Shown piece by piece: positions 16,209-25,498 of a stretch of DNA of 37,157 nt. The stretch lies in the NCBI GenBank assembly GCA_024684515.1, contig JAIKWS010000045.1, forward strand, positions 1 through 37,157, written 5' to 3'. This DNA is from Prevotella sp. GTDB lineage: Bacteria; Bacteroidota; Bacteroidia; Bacteroidales; Bacteroidaceae. Under the pieces are notes generated by a model that saw only the letters and a program-made list of their open reading frames with translations, was not told the DNA's origin and searched no databases. How positions within the stretch are numbered: position 1 is the stretch's first letter; each line of letters starts with the position of its first letter. A program made the translations under genes and the position numbers.

Positions 16209-19200
16209 ATGGAACATCTAATAGCAAATAGTGGTATACAATTCATCACCACGGAAAAAGAATTCAACCCTTCAGAGCAGCTGGCCTTCTCCAACGGACG
16301 TACGCTGAAGTACACCTTTTGCGAGCCCAGAGACCCACTGACAGGTGATCTATTCTTTGATTTTCTCTACTATCATAGTGAAGAGGAAGTATACATTCCG
16401 CTTGACGAACTTCGCAGGAGTGAGAAGACCCAACTGCGTGCCAATGGCCATGATGAGCTTGACGAATCGGGACTTCAGAAGCTGAAACAAGGAGAGTCCA
16501 CCACCAAGTTCTCGACCTACAAGGATGGTGATGAAGGCATTTTCAACATCAACTCCCTTGTCGGCTATCGTGTGAAGTCACGCTTTGACGGCAGCCAGAA
16601 GCCAGCATTCGAGTTGCTTCTTGGCAAATGGCTGCCCATGCCGATGTTTGAGTTAGACATCGACGGTACCACCAATAGCGACCCCTTCACCTGGTGCCGA
16701 GTCAAGATAGAATATGTTGGAGCCGGTAGCAAGAAAGACGTAGGCCGCTACCGCTTCCTCTGGGCTTTTGACACCACCCTTGGTGACAACGACCCACTGG
16801 CCTACCCCAACAATCTTCTGACCCTTGGCATAGACAACAATGCCATCACGCACTATAAGCGTCCCTACTTCTATGATGACGAGAGCGACACGAAAGTCTA
16901 CACACTCTGCAACCGTGCCGACCAGCTTTTGGACTTCATGTCGACGAGCAAGTATTTCTCTGCCTTTTCCGACTACATCTCTTCCCTCCTAGGGCAGCTG
17001 GACCGTAATGAATCACACAAATATCTAGGCTACTACATTTATCTGGTGAATTTCATCCGTCTACTTGGTGCAGCCCCGGAAGTGACCCTTCACAACAACA
17101 CCCAAAAGCAGATAGACGTTGATTTGGTACTGGACATTGGCAATTCGCGCACCTGTGGCGTATTGTTTGAAGAGAGTGACTTCACCAAGGCCATGATGCT
17201 GGAAATCAGAGACATGAGTGATCCATCCCGCACCTATGAGAAATCTTTCGATATGCGTCTTGCCTTCAGGAAAGCCGACTTTGGCAGCGATATTGTCCTG
17301 GATGACGATGTCTTCGAATGGCCATCATTTGTCCGTATCGGCGATGAAGCCAAACGGCTTGTCTACCGTTCGCTGGAAGAGGACGGGCTGAGCGAGAAGA
17401 CCACCAACTACAGTAGTCCCAAGCGCTATCTGTGGGACATCCGTCCCTTTGAAGGAAAATGGGAAAATCTGATTACGACAAGCGATCCCTATGGTGTCAA
17501 GCTGGCTCGTAACATCTATATCCCCCGTCTGTCGGAGCAGTTCGACCATGTTGGCAACTATATAGGCAGCACAGCCTCGGATAGCAATCCTGATGGCAGC
17601 AACTACTCTCGTGCCTCGCTGATGACGTTTGTGCTCATAGAGATTTTCCAGCAGGCTATAGCCCAGATCAACTCGATCAAATTCCGCAACAAGCATGGCA
17701 ATCTGGACTGCCGCAGACAGCTAAAGCACATCATCCTGACCTGTCCGACAGCCATGCCCGTTCAGGAGCAAATCAAGTTGCGCCAGTGTGCGGAAGATGC
17801 CCTGAAGTCACTGCAAGAACGTTCAGCAATGATTGGCAATCCCATTGTCATCCCTACATCGCAGTCGTTAAAAATAAAAGATGACGATGATTCGGACAAA
17901 AAGCGGATGTGGAGTTTTGACGAAGCCTCATGCTGCCAGCTTGTGTACCTTTATGCAGAGATAGCCCAACGCTACAGTGGCGAGATCCACAAGTTCTTCG
18001 AGTTGAAAGGTCATGTAAGGCCTGAAGAAAAGGCCGAGGGATATGAAGGCAACTCACTGACAATTGGTTCGATAGACATTGGAGCAGGCACCACCGACGT
18101 CATGATTAGCTCCTACCAATGTGTTGGCAAGGGCACAAGTCTGCTTACCCCTATCCCACTCTATTGGGACAGCTTCTATCTGGCAGGCGACGAAATCCTG
18201 CACAACATCATCCAGAACCTTATCATTGAAGGAAAAGAGACTGGCCAGCCAGATCAGGGCAACATATTCAATGCCCTTCATTCACGGCTAAAGGCCATGA
18301 GCGATGATGAGCTTCGCCAGCTGCCCTGCATCAAGGAGAGCTCGGTATTCGAAGGTAAGATCTACGACATCATCAACGAAACCAATGCAGAACGTCGTGC
18401 CAATCTGACAAAGGCCCTTGCCCTGAATCTGCTTCGCGACTTCTTCGGCTTCGACAGCAGCATGATGGGACACCACGACCGCCGTTGCCGAGTAGACTTC
18501 AACACCCAGGTCTCGCTGCCTCTTGCCCAGACGTTTATGGAGCTACTGCGACTGAAACGACCCTCGCGTGTATATAGTTATGAGGAACTGTTTGCCAACC
18601 TGGAGCCTGCCGACTATTTGCTCGACTATTTCGAACAGCACTTCGGTTTCAGTTTCAAGGAGCTATCCTGGCGATTTGACCCTCAGGAAGTGGCCTCTAT
18701 CGTAAAGAACACCCTTGAGCCTCTGATGCGTCAGCTCTCAGTAGTCCTATATGCCCATCACTGTGATGTGCTCATTCTTGCAGGCCGTCCATCGTCCCTC
18801 GACCCTATTACCGAGCTGTTTATCAAGTATGTTCCCCTCTCTCCCGACCGTCTGATACGTCTGAACGACTATCGGGTAGGAACGTGGTATCCCTTTGCTG
18901 ATGGTCTGGGCTATTTCTACGATCAGAAGTCGGTAGTAGCCGTAGGAGCAATGGTAGGACATCTTGCCTCCAGCACAGGCTTCAATGGTCTTTCGATCGA
19001 CTTCAGCCGAATGATTAGCACCATGAAGTCGACAGCCCACTATATTGGTGACTACAACACCCGTCGCCAACAGGTGCCAACGAGCTATCTCACTCCCAAC
19101 AAGAGCTCGGCCACCGTACAGTTTGTGGTGTTCCCAGCCTTCATAGGATGCAAGCAGCTGAATTCCCCACTCTATCAGGCTCGTCCCTTATATGCCATTT

Positions 19201-19403
19201 ACAACAAGACCAACAGCCACACGCTACGCATCACCCTGACCCGCAACTACTACGAGAGTCGCGAAGACCTGGAGATAGACGAGGTGATGGACGAACAGGG
19301 CAACACACTCCCCAAGTCGTCTGTCGACCTTCTCCTGCAGTCAATCACAGACGACGGCAAGTACTGGCTCGACAAAGGTGAGTTTGAACTATCAGTAAAA
19401 TAA
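16209..19403 (+). CDS. SrfB-like protein with actin/Hsp70-type ATPase fold
   Basis: The product is 1064 residues from ATG 16209. ATG 16155 (18 residues longer) is possible but would lie within about 4 nt of the predicted transcription start. The protein resembles the virulence factor SrfB family by size and by three actin/Hsp70-superfamily motifs: phosphate 1 around Asp309 (VLDIGNSRTCGV), phosphate 2 around Asp623 (SIDIGAGTTDVMI), and the adenosine motif near Gly859 (VLILAGRPSSL). About 290 residues precede the first motif and form an unrecognised domain. No signal peptide or membrane segment is seen, so it is cytoplasmic. SrfB is named from the Salmonella SsrB-regulated srfABC genes; its biochemical role is not settled. 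It is the first gene of the operon, 27 bp before the SrfC-like gene. No SrfA homologue is recognised nearby. Confidence 0.8.
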   Translation: MEHLIANSGIQFITTEKEFNPSEQLAFSNGRTLKYTFCEPRDPLTGDLFFDFLYYHSEEEVYIPLDELRRSEKTQLRANGHDELDESGLQKLKQGESTTKFSTYKDGDEGIFNINSLVGYRVKSRFDGSQKPAFELLLGKWLPMPMFELDIDGTTNSDPFTWCRVKIEYVGAGSKKDVGRYRFLWAFDTTLGDNDPLAYPNNLLTLGIDNNAITHYKRPYFYDDESDTKVYTLCNRADQLLDFMSTSKYFSAFSDYISSLLGQLDRNESHKYLGYYIYLVNFIRLLGAAPEVTLHNNTQKQIDVDLVLDIGNSRTCGVLFEESDFTKAMMLEIRDMSDPSRTYEKSFDMRLAFRKADFGSDIVLDDDVFEWPSFVRIGDEAKRLVYRSLEEDGLSEKTTNYSSPKRYLWDIRPFEGKWENLITTSDPYGVKLARNIYIPRLSEQFDHVGNYIGSTASDSNPDGSNYSRASLMTFVLIEIFQQAIAQINSIKFRNKHGNLDCRRQLKHIILTCPTAMPVQEQIKLRQCAEDALKSLQERSAMIGNPIVIPTSQSLKIKDDDDSDKKRMWSFDEASCCQLVYLYAEIAQRYSGEIHKFFELKGHVRPEEKAEGYEGNSLTIGSIDIGAGTTDVMISSYQCVGKGTSLLTPIPLYWDSFYLAGDEILHNIIQNLIIEGKETGQPDQGNIFNALHSRLKAMSDDELRQLPCIKESSVFEGKIYDIINETNAERRANLTKALALNLLRDFFGFDSSMMGHHDRRCRVDFNTQVSLPLAQTFMELLRLKRPSRVYSYEELFANLEPADYLLDYFEQHFGFSFKELSWRFDPQEVASIVKNTLEPLMRQLSVVLYAHHCDVLILAGRPSSLDPITELFIKYVPLSPDRLIRLNDYRVGTWYPFADGLGYFYDQKSVVAVGAMVGHLASSTGFNGLSIDFSRMISTMKSTAHYIGDYNTRRQQVPTSYLTPNKSSATVQFVVFPAFIGCKQLNSPLYQARPLYAIYNKTNSHTLRITLTRNYYESREDLEIDEVMDEQGNTLPKSSVDLLLQSITDDGKYWLDKGEFELSVK

Positions 19404-19430
19404 CACATAAACAGAAGAAAATTCACACCT

Positions 19431-22334
19431 ATGATACAGAAGATCAAATCGCAAATCGGACTCATAGACGAAGCCTTAGCATGGATTAAGCGCAACAAGT
19501 CAGAGCACTATGAGCAACGCTTCATGCAACTGGTAGAGGAACGCAGGAAGCTATACAAGCTCCTGGCCGCAGAGAACGACAACCCCGGCATTGCTGCCTT
19601 TGGCAAGAGCCAGGTAGGCAAATCATATCTGATGAACTGCATTCTTCAGAAAGACGGCAACGCCTTCAAGGTGAAAGCCAACGGCACGTACTATGATTTT
19701 ATTGAGCAGATCAACCCCATCACCGACAACACAGAGGCCACAGGCGTCGTTACCCGTTTCTCGTCCTTCTCACGTGACGAGAATAAATATGTGGCCGCCT
19801 ACCCCTTGTTGATGAAGACCCTCTCGGTATCGGATATCATCACCATTCTCAGTGACGGCTACTACCACGATCTGAAGAACTGGACATCAGAAGGTGAGAA
19901 CGCCATCAACGAAGAGGCAGACGCCATTCGCGACAAATACATCAACCTGCCCGAGGTGAGCAACTCACCCCTGAAAGCCGATGATATCCTCGACATGAAG
20001 GACTATTTCGCCAGGAATATCAACAATGCACAGTCGTTCAACAAATCGTATTTCTTCGACAAGGTGGCATTGGTAGCCAATAAGATTCCCTCCACAGACT
20101 GGGAAAGCGTCTTCTCCATCCTGTGGCATCGCAATGCAGATATCAACCATCTGTTCAACCATATCCTGAAGGCACAACGCAGTCTGTCGTATGCCAAGGA
20201 GGTCTATCTGCCCATAGAGGCCGTGCTGCACGAAGGCATTAAACCCAACACCATCATGAGTGTTGACTGTCTGATGAAGATTTTCAATACTACCAACCAG
20301 TATTTCACTGACGCATATATCAAGACCGACGACAGTAAAACACTGAAAAAGATTGAGCATCTGTCCAAGAGCGACATCTGTGCCATCTGTGCAGAGATTG
20401 TCATCAAGATCGAGGACGAATTCCTGTCTAACAGTGCCAGCTATGATTTCTCGGATATGGATGCTGAGTCACAGGCAAAGCTGAAGAAGGGCAATATCGA
20501 GATGAATATCCTCAAGGAGAACGACTTGCTGGACTTCCCAGGTGCCCGTTCACGTCTGAACTTGCAGATAGCAGCCCTGTCATCGGAAGAAGAACTCGTG
20601 AAGGTATTCCTTCGTGGAAAAGTGGCATACCTATTTAATAAATACAACGAGTCGTCGGCCATCAACGTGCTGCTCTATTGCCACGACCAATACCAGAACG
20701 ACGTCACCAACCTCTACATCCTGCTGGACGACTGGGTGCGCAAATATGTTGGAGAGACACCAGAAGAACGTCAGAGCACCATAGAAAGCACAGGCAATAT
20801 TCCCCCGTTGTTCTACATCGGTACCAAGTTCAACATGGATATGGCAGTGAGACCAACCTCCACCGCCAACGAAAAGAAATCGATTGACAGCCGGTGGGCT
20901 GACCGTTTCAGTAAAGTGCTTTATGACCAGTGCCTCAACTCTGCTACCCCCAACTGGTGGCTGAACAACTGGACTGCTCCTGGCAACAAATTCAAGAATA
21001 GCTATCTGCTGCGCGACTTCAAATACTCAGGTCCGAAAGCCAGCAAACTTTACAAAGGCTTTGAAGAGACTGGCCATGAATATCCACGTGAGAAAGCCAA
21101 CACAGAGGGCTATATGACCGATGAATACTATCAGCAGATGCGCAATTCGTTCATTAACAGCCCCGATGCCTCCATGTTCTTCGACGACAGAGCCCTCTCA
21201 TGGGATGTTGCAGCATCAAGGAACAACGACGGATCGGTGTTTATCATTGAGAATCTGTCGGTTGTAGCAGGAAGACTTCTCGTCACTCGCGAACGTCAGT
21301 TTGCCAATCAGCTCGACAAGTGCAAGACCAAGTTGCTGGATGTGCTCAAGGAGTACCACATCTCAGAAGATATAGACGAGATACTTCGTGAAAACATCCG
21401 CAAGGCCAACTCCATCATTCGCGAGATGGACTTCACCTGCAATGAAGACAACTATTTCTTTGGTCATCTGCTTCAGGCACTGCAAGTTACGGAGACCAGT
21501 TGCCTGCAGATTATCCACCAGCTCATCAATAGTGGCGAGCTGGGTGAGAAGAACAATAATTTCACTGACTACGAGATCATCCTCCGACGTTGTCGAGACT
21601 TCAAGGGTTGCAATAATGCAGCAGAATGCTGGGAAAGACTGGAGATGATGTACGGATTGCGTAGCCTGGAAGAAGCTCAGGCCTACCTTGTCAAACGCAA
21701 TGTGGACCATAACCTGCTGTTCTCCAAAAACTTCAAGAAGAAGCTGAATTCGTGTCTCATTGCCGACAGAGTTTACGAAAGATGGCAGAAGAAAATCAAT
21801 TCACAGGAATTCATGAGTCAGCTTCTGAGTAACCAGCTATTTGACGGTGTGGTCATGTCAGCACTGCTTGACAATATCATCCAGACGAGCAACTACCTGA
21901 AGCTGAATGACTTGATGGCAGAAGCCATTGCGGAATACGTGAACGTTATTGCCGTATTCACCATCAACGAAAGTCTGGTGGCCGATATTCTCTCAAGCAC
22001 CATCAACCAGTTTGTCATAGACCTCGGCTATAGCCTGCTGACGGAAAAAGACTGCGAGAACGCCAAGAAAATTGCCTACGAGTACCAGTTGCCTGTCTTC
22101 GACTATATAGGCAAGACACGCCAGGAACATTTCGAGGAAGAAGAGCTCACTACCCTCTTTGACGACCTGACAGACAACCCCAAGGCCATGACCACCTCTT
22201 TCGAAGAAAGCTACTATACCTGGCTAGAATATATGTGTGTATCGTTTATTGCACATCTTGACGTGCCTGACTATGATAAAGAAGCCAACCGCCAACTGAC
22301 AGAAATCATCAATAACATTTCAATATCGTCATGA
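19431..22334 (+). CDS. SrfC-like large P-loop NTPase
   Basis: The 967-residue cytoplasmic protein carries a P-loop GKSQVGKS at 58-65 (context AAFGKSQVGKSYLMN), typical of SrfC family 'putative virulence factor' proteins. A candidate Walker B/G3 motif DFPG follows at 368-371 (NDLLDFPGARSRL). A G4-like TKFNMD at 465-470 is degenerate. The long gap between G1 and G3 (about 300 residues) and the mostly helical C-terminal half recall very large or dynamin-like GTPases, but nucleotide preference cannot be read from sequence. There is no membrane segment. Its last codon overlaps the start of the subtilisin gene (ATGA), implying coupled translation and matched amounts. The pairing with SrfB supports the family call. 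Confidence 0.75.
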   Translation: MIQKIKSQIGLIDEALAWIKRNKSEHYEQRFMQLVEERRKLYKLLAAENDNPGIAAFGKSQVGKSYLMNCILQKDGNAFKVKANGTYYDFIEQINPITDNTEATGVVTRFSSFSRDENKYVAAYPLLMKTLSVSDIITILSDGYYHDLKNWTSEGENAINEEADAIRDKYINLPEVSNSPLKADDILDMKDYFARNINNAQSFNKSYFFDKVALVANKIPSTDWESVFSILWHRNADINHLFNHILKAQRSLSYAKEVYLPIEAVLHEGIKPNTIMSVDCLMKIFNTTNQYFTDAYIKTDDSKTLKKIEHLSKSDICAICAEIVIKIEDEFLSNSASYDFSDMDAESQAKLKKGNIEMNILKENDLLDFPGARSRLNLQIAALSSEEELVKVFLRGKVAYLFNKYNESSAINVLLYCHDQYQNDVTNLYILLDDWVRKYVGETPEERQSTIESTGNIPPLFYIGTKFNMDMAVRPTSTANEKKSIDSRWADRFSKVLYDQCLNSATPNWWLNNWTAPGNKFKNSYLLRDFKYSGPKASKLYKGFEETGHEYPREKANTEGYMTDEYYQQMRNSFINSPDASMFFDDRALSWDVAASRNNDGSVFIIENLSVVAGRLLVTRERQFANQLDKCKTKLLDVLKEYHISEDIDEILRENIRKANSIIREMDFTCNEDNYFFGHLLQALQVTETSCLQIIHQLINSGELGEKNNNFTDYEIILRRCRDFKGCNNAAECWERLEMMYGLRSLEEAQAYLVKRNVDHNLLFSKNFKKKLNSCLIADRVYERWQKKINSQEFMSQLLSNQLFDGVVMSALLDNIIQTSNYLKLNDLMAEAIAEYVNVIAVFTINESLVADILSSTINQFVIDLGYSLLTEKDCENAKKIAYEYQLPVFDYIGKTRQEHFEEEELTTLFDDLTDNPKAMTTSFEESYYTWLEYMCVSFIAHLDVPDYDKEANRQLTEIINNISISS

Positions 22335-24322
22335 AGAAAACCTATTTTGACTCAAACGATGTCCCCTCTGGTGGCAAAGAGCCTTTCTGGAAACCCTGGG
22401 GAGCAGGCTGGTTCCTACGCCTGTTGGGATTCCTGGTACTTCTTTTTGCCCTCATCTTGTTGCTGAACCTTTTCAAGAGTACAAAGGCAGACAGTGACTA
22501 TGACGATGAAGAGCGGGCAGAACTCCTCGAACCCATCATCCACCCGGTTAGCCCTGACCCTGTCAGGGTGCCGGTGGATTCGATGGCCAGTGTTCCTCAT
22601 GACATTGAAAACCCCAGCGTAAACCTTCCCACACCTGATGACAACATACTACCTCCCCATACTGATGACGATATTACCAATGATGATGGACAGCAGATTG
22701 TTGGCGACAGGCTGAATGTCATCCTCAATTCTACCGCCAACGACGACACTTTCAACAAATGGGCCGACGAATTCAAATCACTCTATCCTAGTGATGACTA
22801 CAAAGTAGTGTATTATGACAAGCTGACAAAACTGTTGCAAATACAGGTACCACAGGACGAGCGGAATCAGATTATGGAGGCTTTGCCACAACAGATTACA
22901 GATATCCAGTTTATTGTCTTCCACGAAGGACTGATACAGTTTGGCTCCTACAAGCCCAACGACCCAGCATTCCAGCATCAGGAACTCTGCTGGCATTTCA
23001 AACCTATCCAGGCCTATGAAGCATGGGATATCACCAAAGGAAGTCCCGATGTGGTGGTTGCCATTGTTGACAGCTATTTCGACCTGAACCACGACGAACT
23101 GAATAGCGACCGCATCGTGTCTCCATATAGCATTCCTCGCCATTCGGGATCAGTGGCACCCCAGTCAGGATGCGATGAGGTATCCTTCATGCATGGAACC
23201 TTCGTTGCTTCTACCGCATTAGGAAACATGGACAATGAGCGTGGTACATCTGGCATCGCACCTCTGTGTAAGTTTATGCCTGTCAGCCTAGGCCATGAGG
23301 TAACATCCATTACCGTCATGCAAGGCCTGCTCTATGCTATCTATCAGGGAGCTAGCGTTGTAAACCTCTCACTTGGATTCATCAGCGATGACACATTCAG
23401 CGGCATGAGCCTAGATGAACAAGTCGAGCTGAGCCATACGTTGGGAAAGGTCGACGAGAAAGTATGGGACTTCGTTGCCGACCTGGCCAACGAACGCAAT
23501 GTCACCATCGTATGGGCTGCTGGCAACGAAAACACCTATCTTGCCATTGACCCCAGCAAACGTGGTGACAGAACCATCAAGGTCTCTGCCGTGGATACAG
23601 GATTAAAACAGGCAGATTTCAGCAACTTCGGAAATATTCCCAACCAGAACATCTACGAGTCGACAATCTCAGCCCCTGGTGTAGACATCACAGGAGCTAT
23701 GCCGTGGAATACGTATGAGGTCAGCCAGGGAACCAGTTTCTCTGCCCCCATCGTCACAGGTGCCGTTGCCCTGATGAAGAGCATCGACCCAACACTGACC
23801 ACAGCAGAGATTGCCGAGATTCTCAAAGAGACGGGAAAGCCAATAGACGGTGATACATCCATTGGTAACCTTCTGCAAATCAAGGATGCACTACTAAAGG
23901 TGAAAGGCAACTTTGCCCGCTTCGACGATATCATGAGAGACCATACCAAGCTGATTGGTCTATGGGAAAGCACCATCATGAACGACATCACCGTAGATGG
24001 TCAGCCCACCGGAAAGAAGTGTCGTAACTATTTCGATATCACCTCAACGGAAAGAGGGACGAGCATTACCTATGCTGCCGACACCAAGAAAGACTATACT
24101 GCAGACATCACCATTGAATGGAAAACCAATGAGATTGTCATGCACCAGCCATCTTCGGCTACCCATCCTACCGACCAGACGTACACCTTCATGCCAGCGA
24201 CGTTTGTTTGCAAACCCGATGCAGAAGGACTACTGGAATGTGAATATACGAGCTCAGCGGGCCACAAGGAGAGATACAATCTGCGAAAAGTACGCCAGCG
24301 TCAAGATCAGGAAAGGAACTGA
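22331..24322 (+). CDS. membrane-anchored subtilisin-like serine protease (S8)
   Basis: The product has 663 residues. A short positively charged N-terminus is followed by one membrane helix (about 26-48), an acidic Pro/Asp-rich linker (50-130), a small N-terminal domain resembling an S8 propeptide (about 130-205) and the protease domain (about 210-540). The catalytic residues are all present: Asp247 (VVAIVDSYFD), His288 (FMHGTFVAS), oxyanion Asn399 (WAAGNEN) and Ser469 (GTSFSAPIV). About 110 residues at the C-terminus form a separate, unrecognised beta-rich domain. The charge pattern predicts N-in/C-out, with the protease in the periplasm. No autotransporter or T9SS C-terminal domain is seen. 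The start overlaps the SrfC-like stop by 4 bp. Confidence 0.88.
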   Translation: MKKTYFDSNDVPSGGKEPFWKPWGAGWFLRLLGFLVLLFALILLLNLFKSTKADSDYDDEERAELLEPIIHPVSPDPVRVPVDSMASVPHDIENPSVNLPTPDDNILPPHTDDDITNDDGQQIVGDRLNVILNSTANDDTFNKWADEFKSLYPSDDYKVVYYDKLTKLLQIQVPQDERNQIMEALPQQITDIQFIVFHEGLIQFGSYKPNDPAFQHQELCWHFKPIQAYEAWDITKGSPDVVVAIVDSYFDLNHDELNSDRIVSPYSIPRHSGSVAPQSGCDEVSFMHGTFVASTALGNMDNERGTSGIAPLCKFMPVSLGHEVTSITVMQGLLYAIYQGASVVNLSLGFISDDTFSGMSLDEQVELSHTLGKVDEKVWDFVADLANERNVTIVWAAGNENTYLAIDPSKRGDRTIKVSAVDTGLKQADFSNFGNIPNQNIYESTISAPGVDITGAMPWNTYEVSQGTSFSAPIVTGAVALMKSIDPTLTTAEIAEILKETGKPIDGDTSIGNLLQIKDALLKVKGNFARFDDIMRDHTKLIGLWESTIMNDITVDGQPTGKKCRNYFDITSTERGTSITYAADTKKDYTADITIEWKTNEIVMHQPSSATHPTDQTYTFMPATFVCKPDAEGLLECEYTSSAGHKERYNLRKVRQRQDQERN

Positions 24323-24347
24323 CACATTATTTATATAATATATAGAC

Positions 24348-25487
24348 ATGTCACAAATCACCACAGAATATCTAGAACAACTGGAGAAAGAAGCCAGGAG
24401 CCAGTTATCAGCCAGAATGGTTGCCAATCTGGAGGCACAGGCTACCCATGAACTGAATACAGAGCAGACCCTCCAGATCAACAGTCAGATAAACAGGCTT
24501 CCCATGACTAACTTCGTGGGATATCTCTTGTATGGCATCATCAACAAACAAAACATTAGCCAGTTCACCAATATGTCTTCTGACCGTCGAGACATCGCTA
24601 TGGCTTTCATCAACAGAGCCAACGGCATAATGCCCCCAGGACAGGAGCCAGAGCCCAAGCTCGCGGAAGAACCCCTACCAGAAGGGAATGAGCCAAAAGA
24701 AATACCATCTGGTGGTATGTCCATAAGCGAGATGCCTTCCGTCAAAGGAGCCAATCCTATACAAGAAATGCCTCCCGTCAATGCTCAGGCCAATACGATT
24801 CACTCGGATGTCTGTCTACTAGGCACACCTCTCGTGACGAAAGCCTTCTGGGGCTTCATTAGTACGACCCAGAAACAGGAAAGAGACATTCAGTCCTTCA
24901 ATGTGCAAGTTCTGACAACAGAGAATACAGCCTCCATAATCTCAGACAACAAGCACGCCATGCTGACCATGTACGATCTGGATACCAATGCCCTTGCCCA
25001 GCTAAACTCAGAGCATAAGAAGCAGGTTTTCTTCATACTCGATGCTACCACCGATTCCGTTAACTATAACCAAATAGTCAGCCAGACAGACGAGGCAGGC
25101 AATATACGCAACTACTCCATCCACAAGACTGTAAGTCAGGCTGCCCTCATCAAACAGCTTTTTCAGCTGTTGTCCTCTCCAGATGGAAGACAGTTCCTAC
25201 GGGGTACCACAACACTATCGCTGGTGTTTACGAAAGCTGGTAAGCTAGGTGCTCCAGGACAACGTGACCACGAGTGTCTGCGTCGTTTCAAAATGATGCA
25301 CCACGATGACATCAACCCCCTAATCCAGCTCTGTCACGAGAGCGGCATCAATGCTTCAACCAACGGACAGCCCATGCTCTTCACTTTCGACTCCGGACTG
25401 TCGTTTGGAAATGCTGTCTCCTCACCCTCCGATACAGAGAAACTTGTAGAGATGCTGAAGGGAAATACTGCAATCATTGAGAACTAA
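24348..25487 (+). CDS. unrecognised protein, possibly a GTPase-like fold without P-loop
   Basis: The product has 379 residues and no signal peptide or membrane helix. The N-terminal 95 residues are helical. A Pro/Glu-rich linker (about 95-145) includes two MPxV-type repeats (SEMPSVKGA and QEMPPVNAQ). The C-terminal domain (150-379) has the rhythm of a Ras-like GTPase: strand VCLLG (155-159) followed by TPLVTKAF where GxxxxGKS would be, a hydrophobic strand FFILDATTDS (228-237), and SLVFTKAG (291-298) resembling the TKxD motif. The P-loop Lys-Ser/Thr is absent, so it would not hydrolyse nucleotide in the usual way. This fold assignment is inference from pattern only. It may be an adaptor to the SrfC-like NTPase. 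It lies 25 bp after the protease gene and 11 bp before the next gene. Confidence 0.7.
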   Translation: MSQITTEYLEQLEKEARSQLSARMVANLEAQATHELNTEQTLQINSQINRLPMTNFVGYLLYGIINKQNISQFTNMSSDRRDIAMAFINRANGIMPPGQEPEPKLAEEPLPEGNEPKEIPSGGMSISEMPSVKGANPIQEMPPVNAQANTIHSDVCLLGTPLVTKAFWGFISTTQKQERDIQSFNVQVLTTENTASIISDNKHAMLTMYDLDTNALAQLNSEHKKQVFFILDATTDSVNYNQIVSQTDEAGNIRNYSIHKTVSQAALIKQLFQLLSSPDGRQFLRGTTTLSLVFTKAGKLGAPGQRDHECLRRFKMMHHDDINPLIQLCHESGINASTNGQPMLFTFDSGLSFGNAVSSPSDTEKLVEMLKGNTAIIEN

Positions 25488-25498
25488 TACTACACACT

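Noticed and set aside
24348..25487. Assignment of the fourth operon gene as SrfA
   Set aside because: I see no recognisable SrfA sequence; gene order alone does not justify the name.
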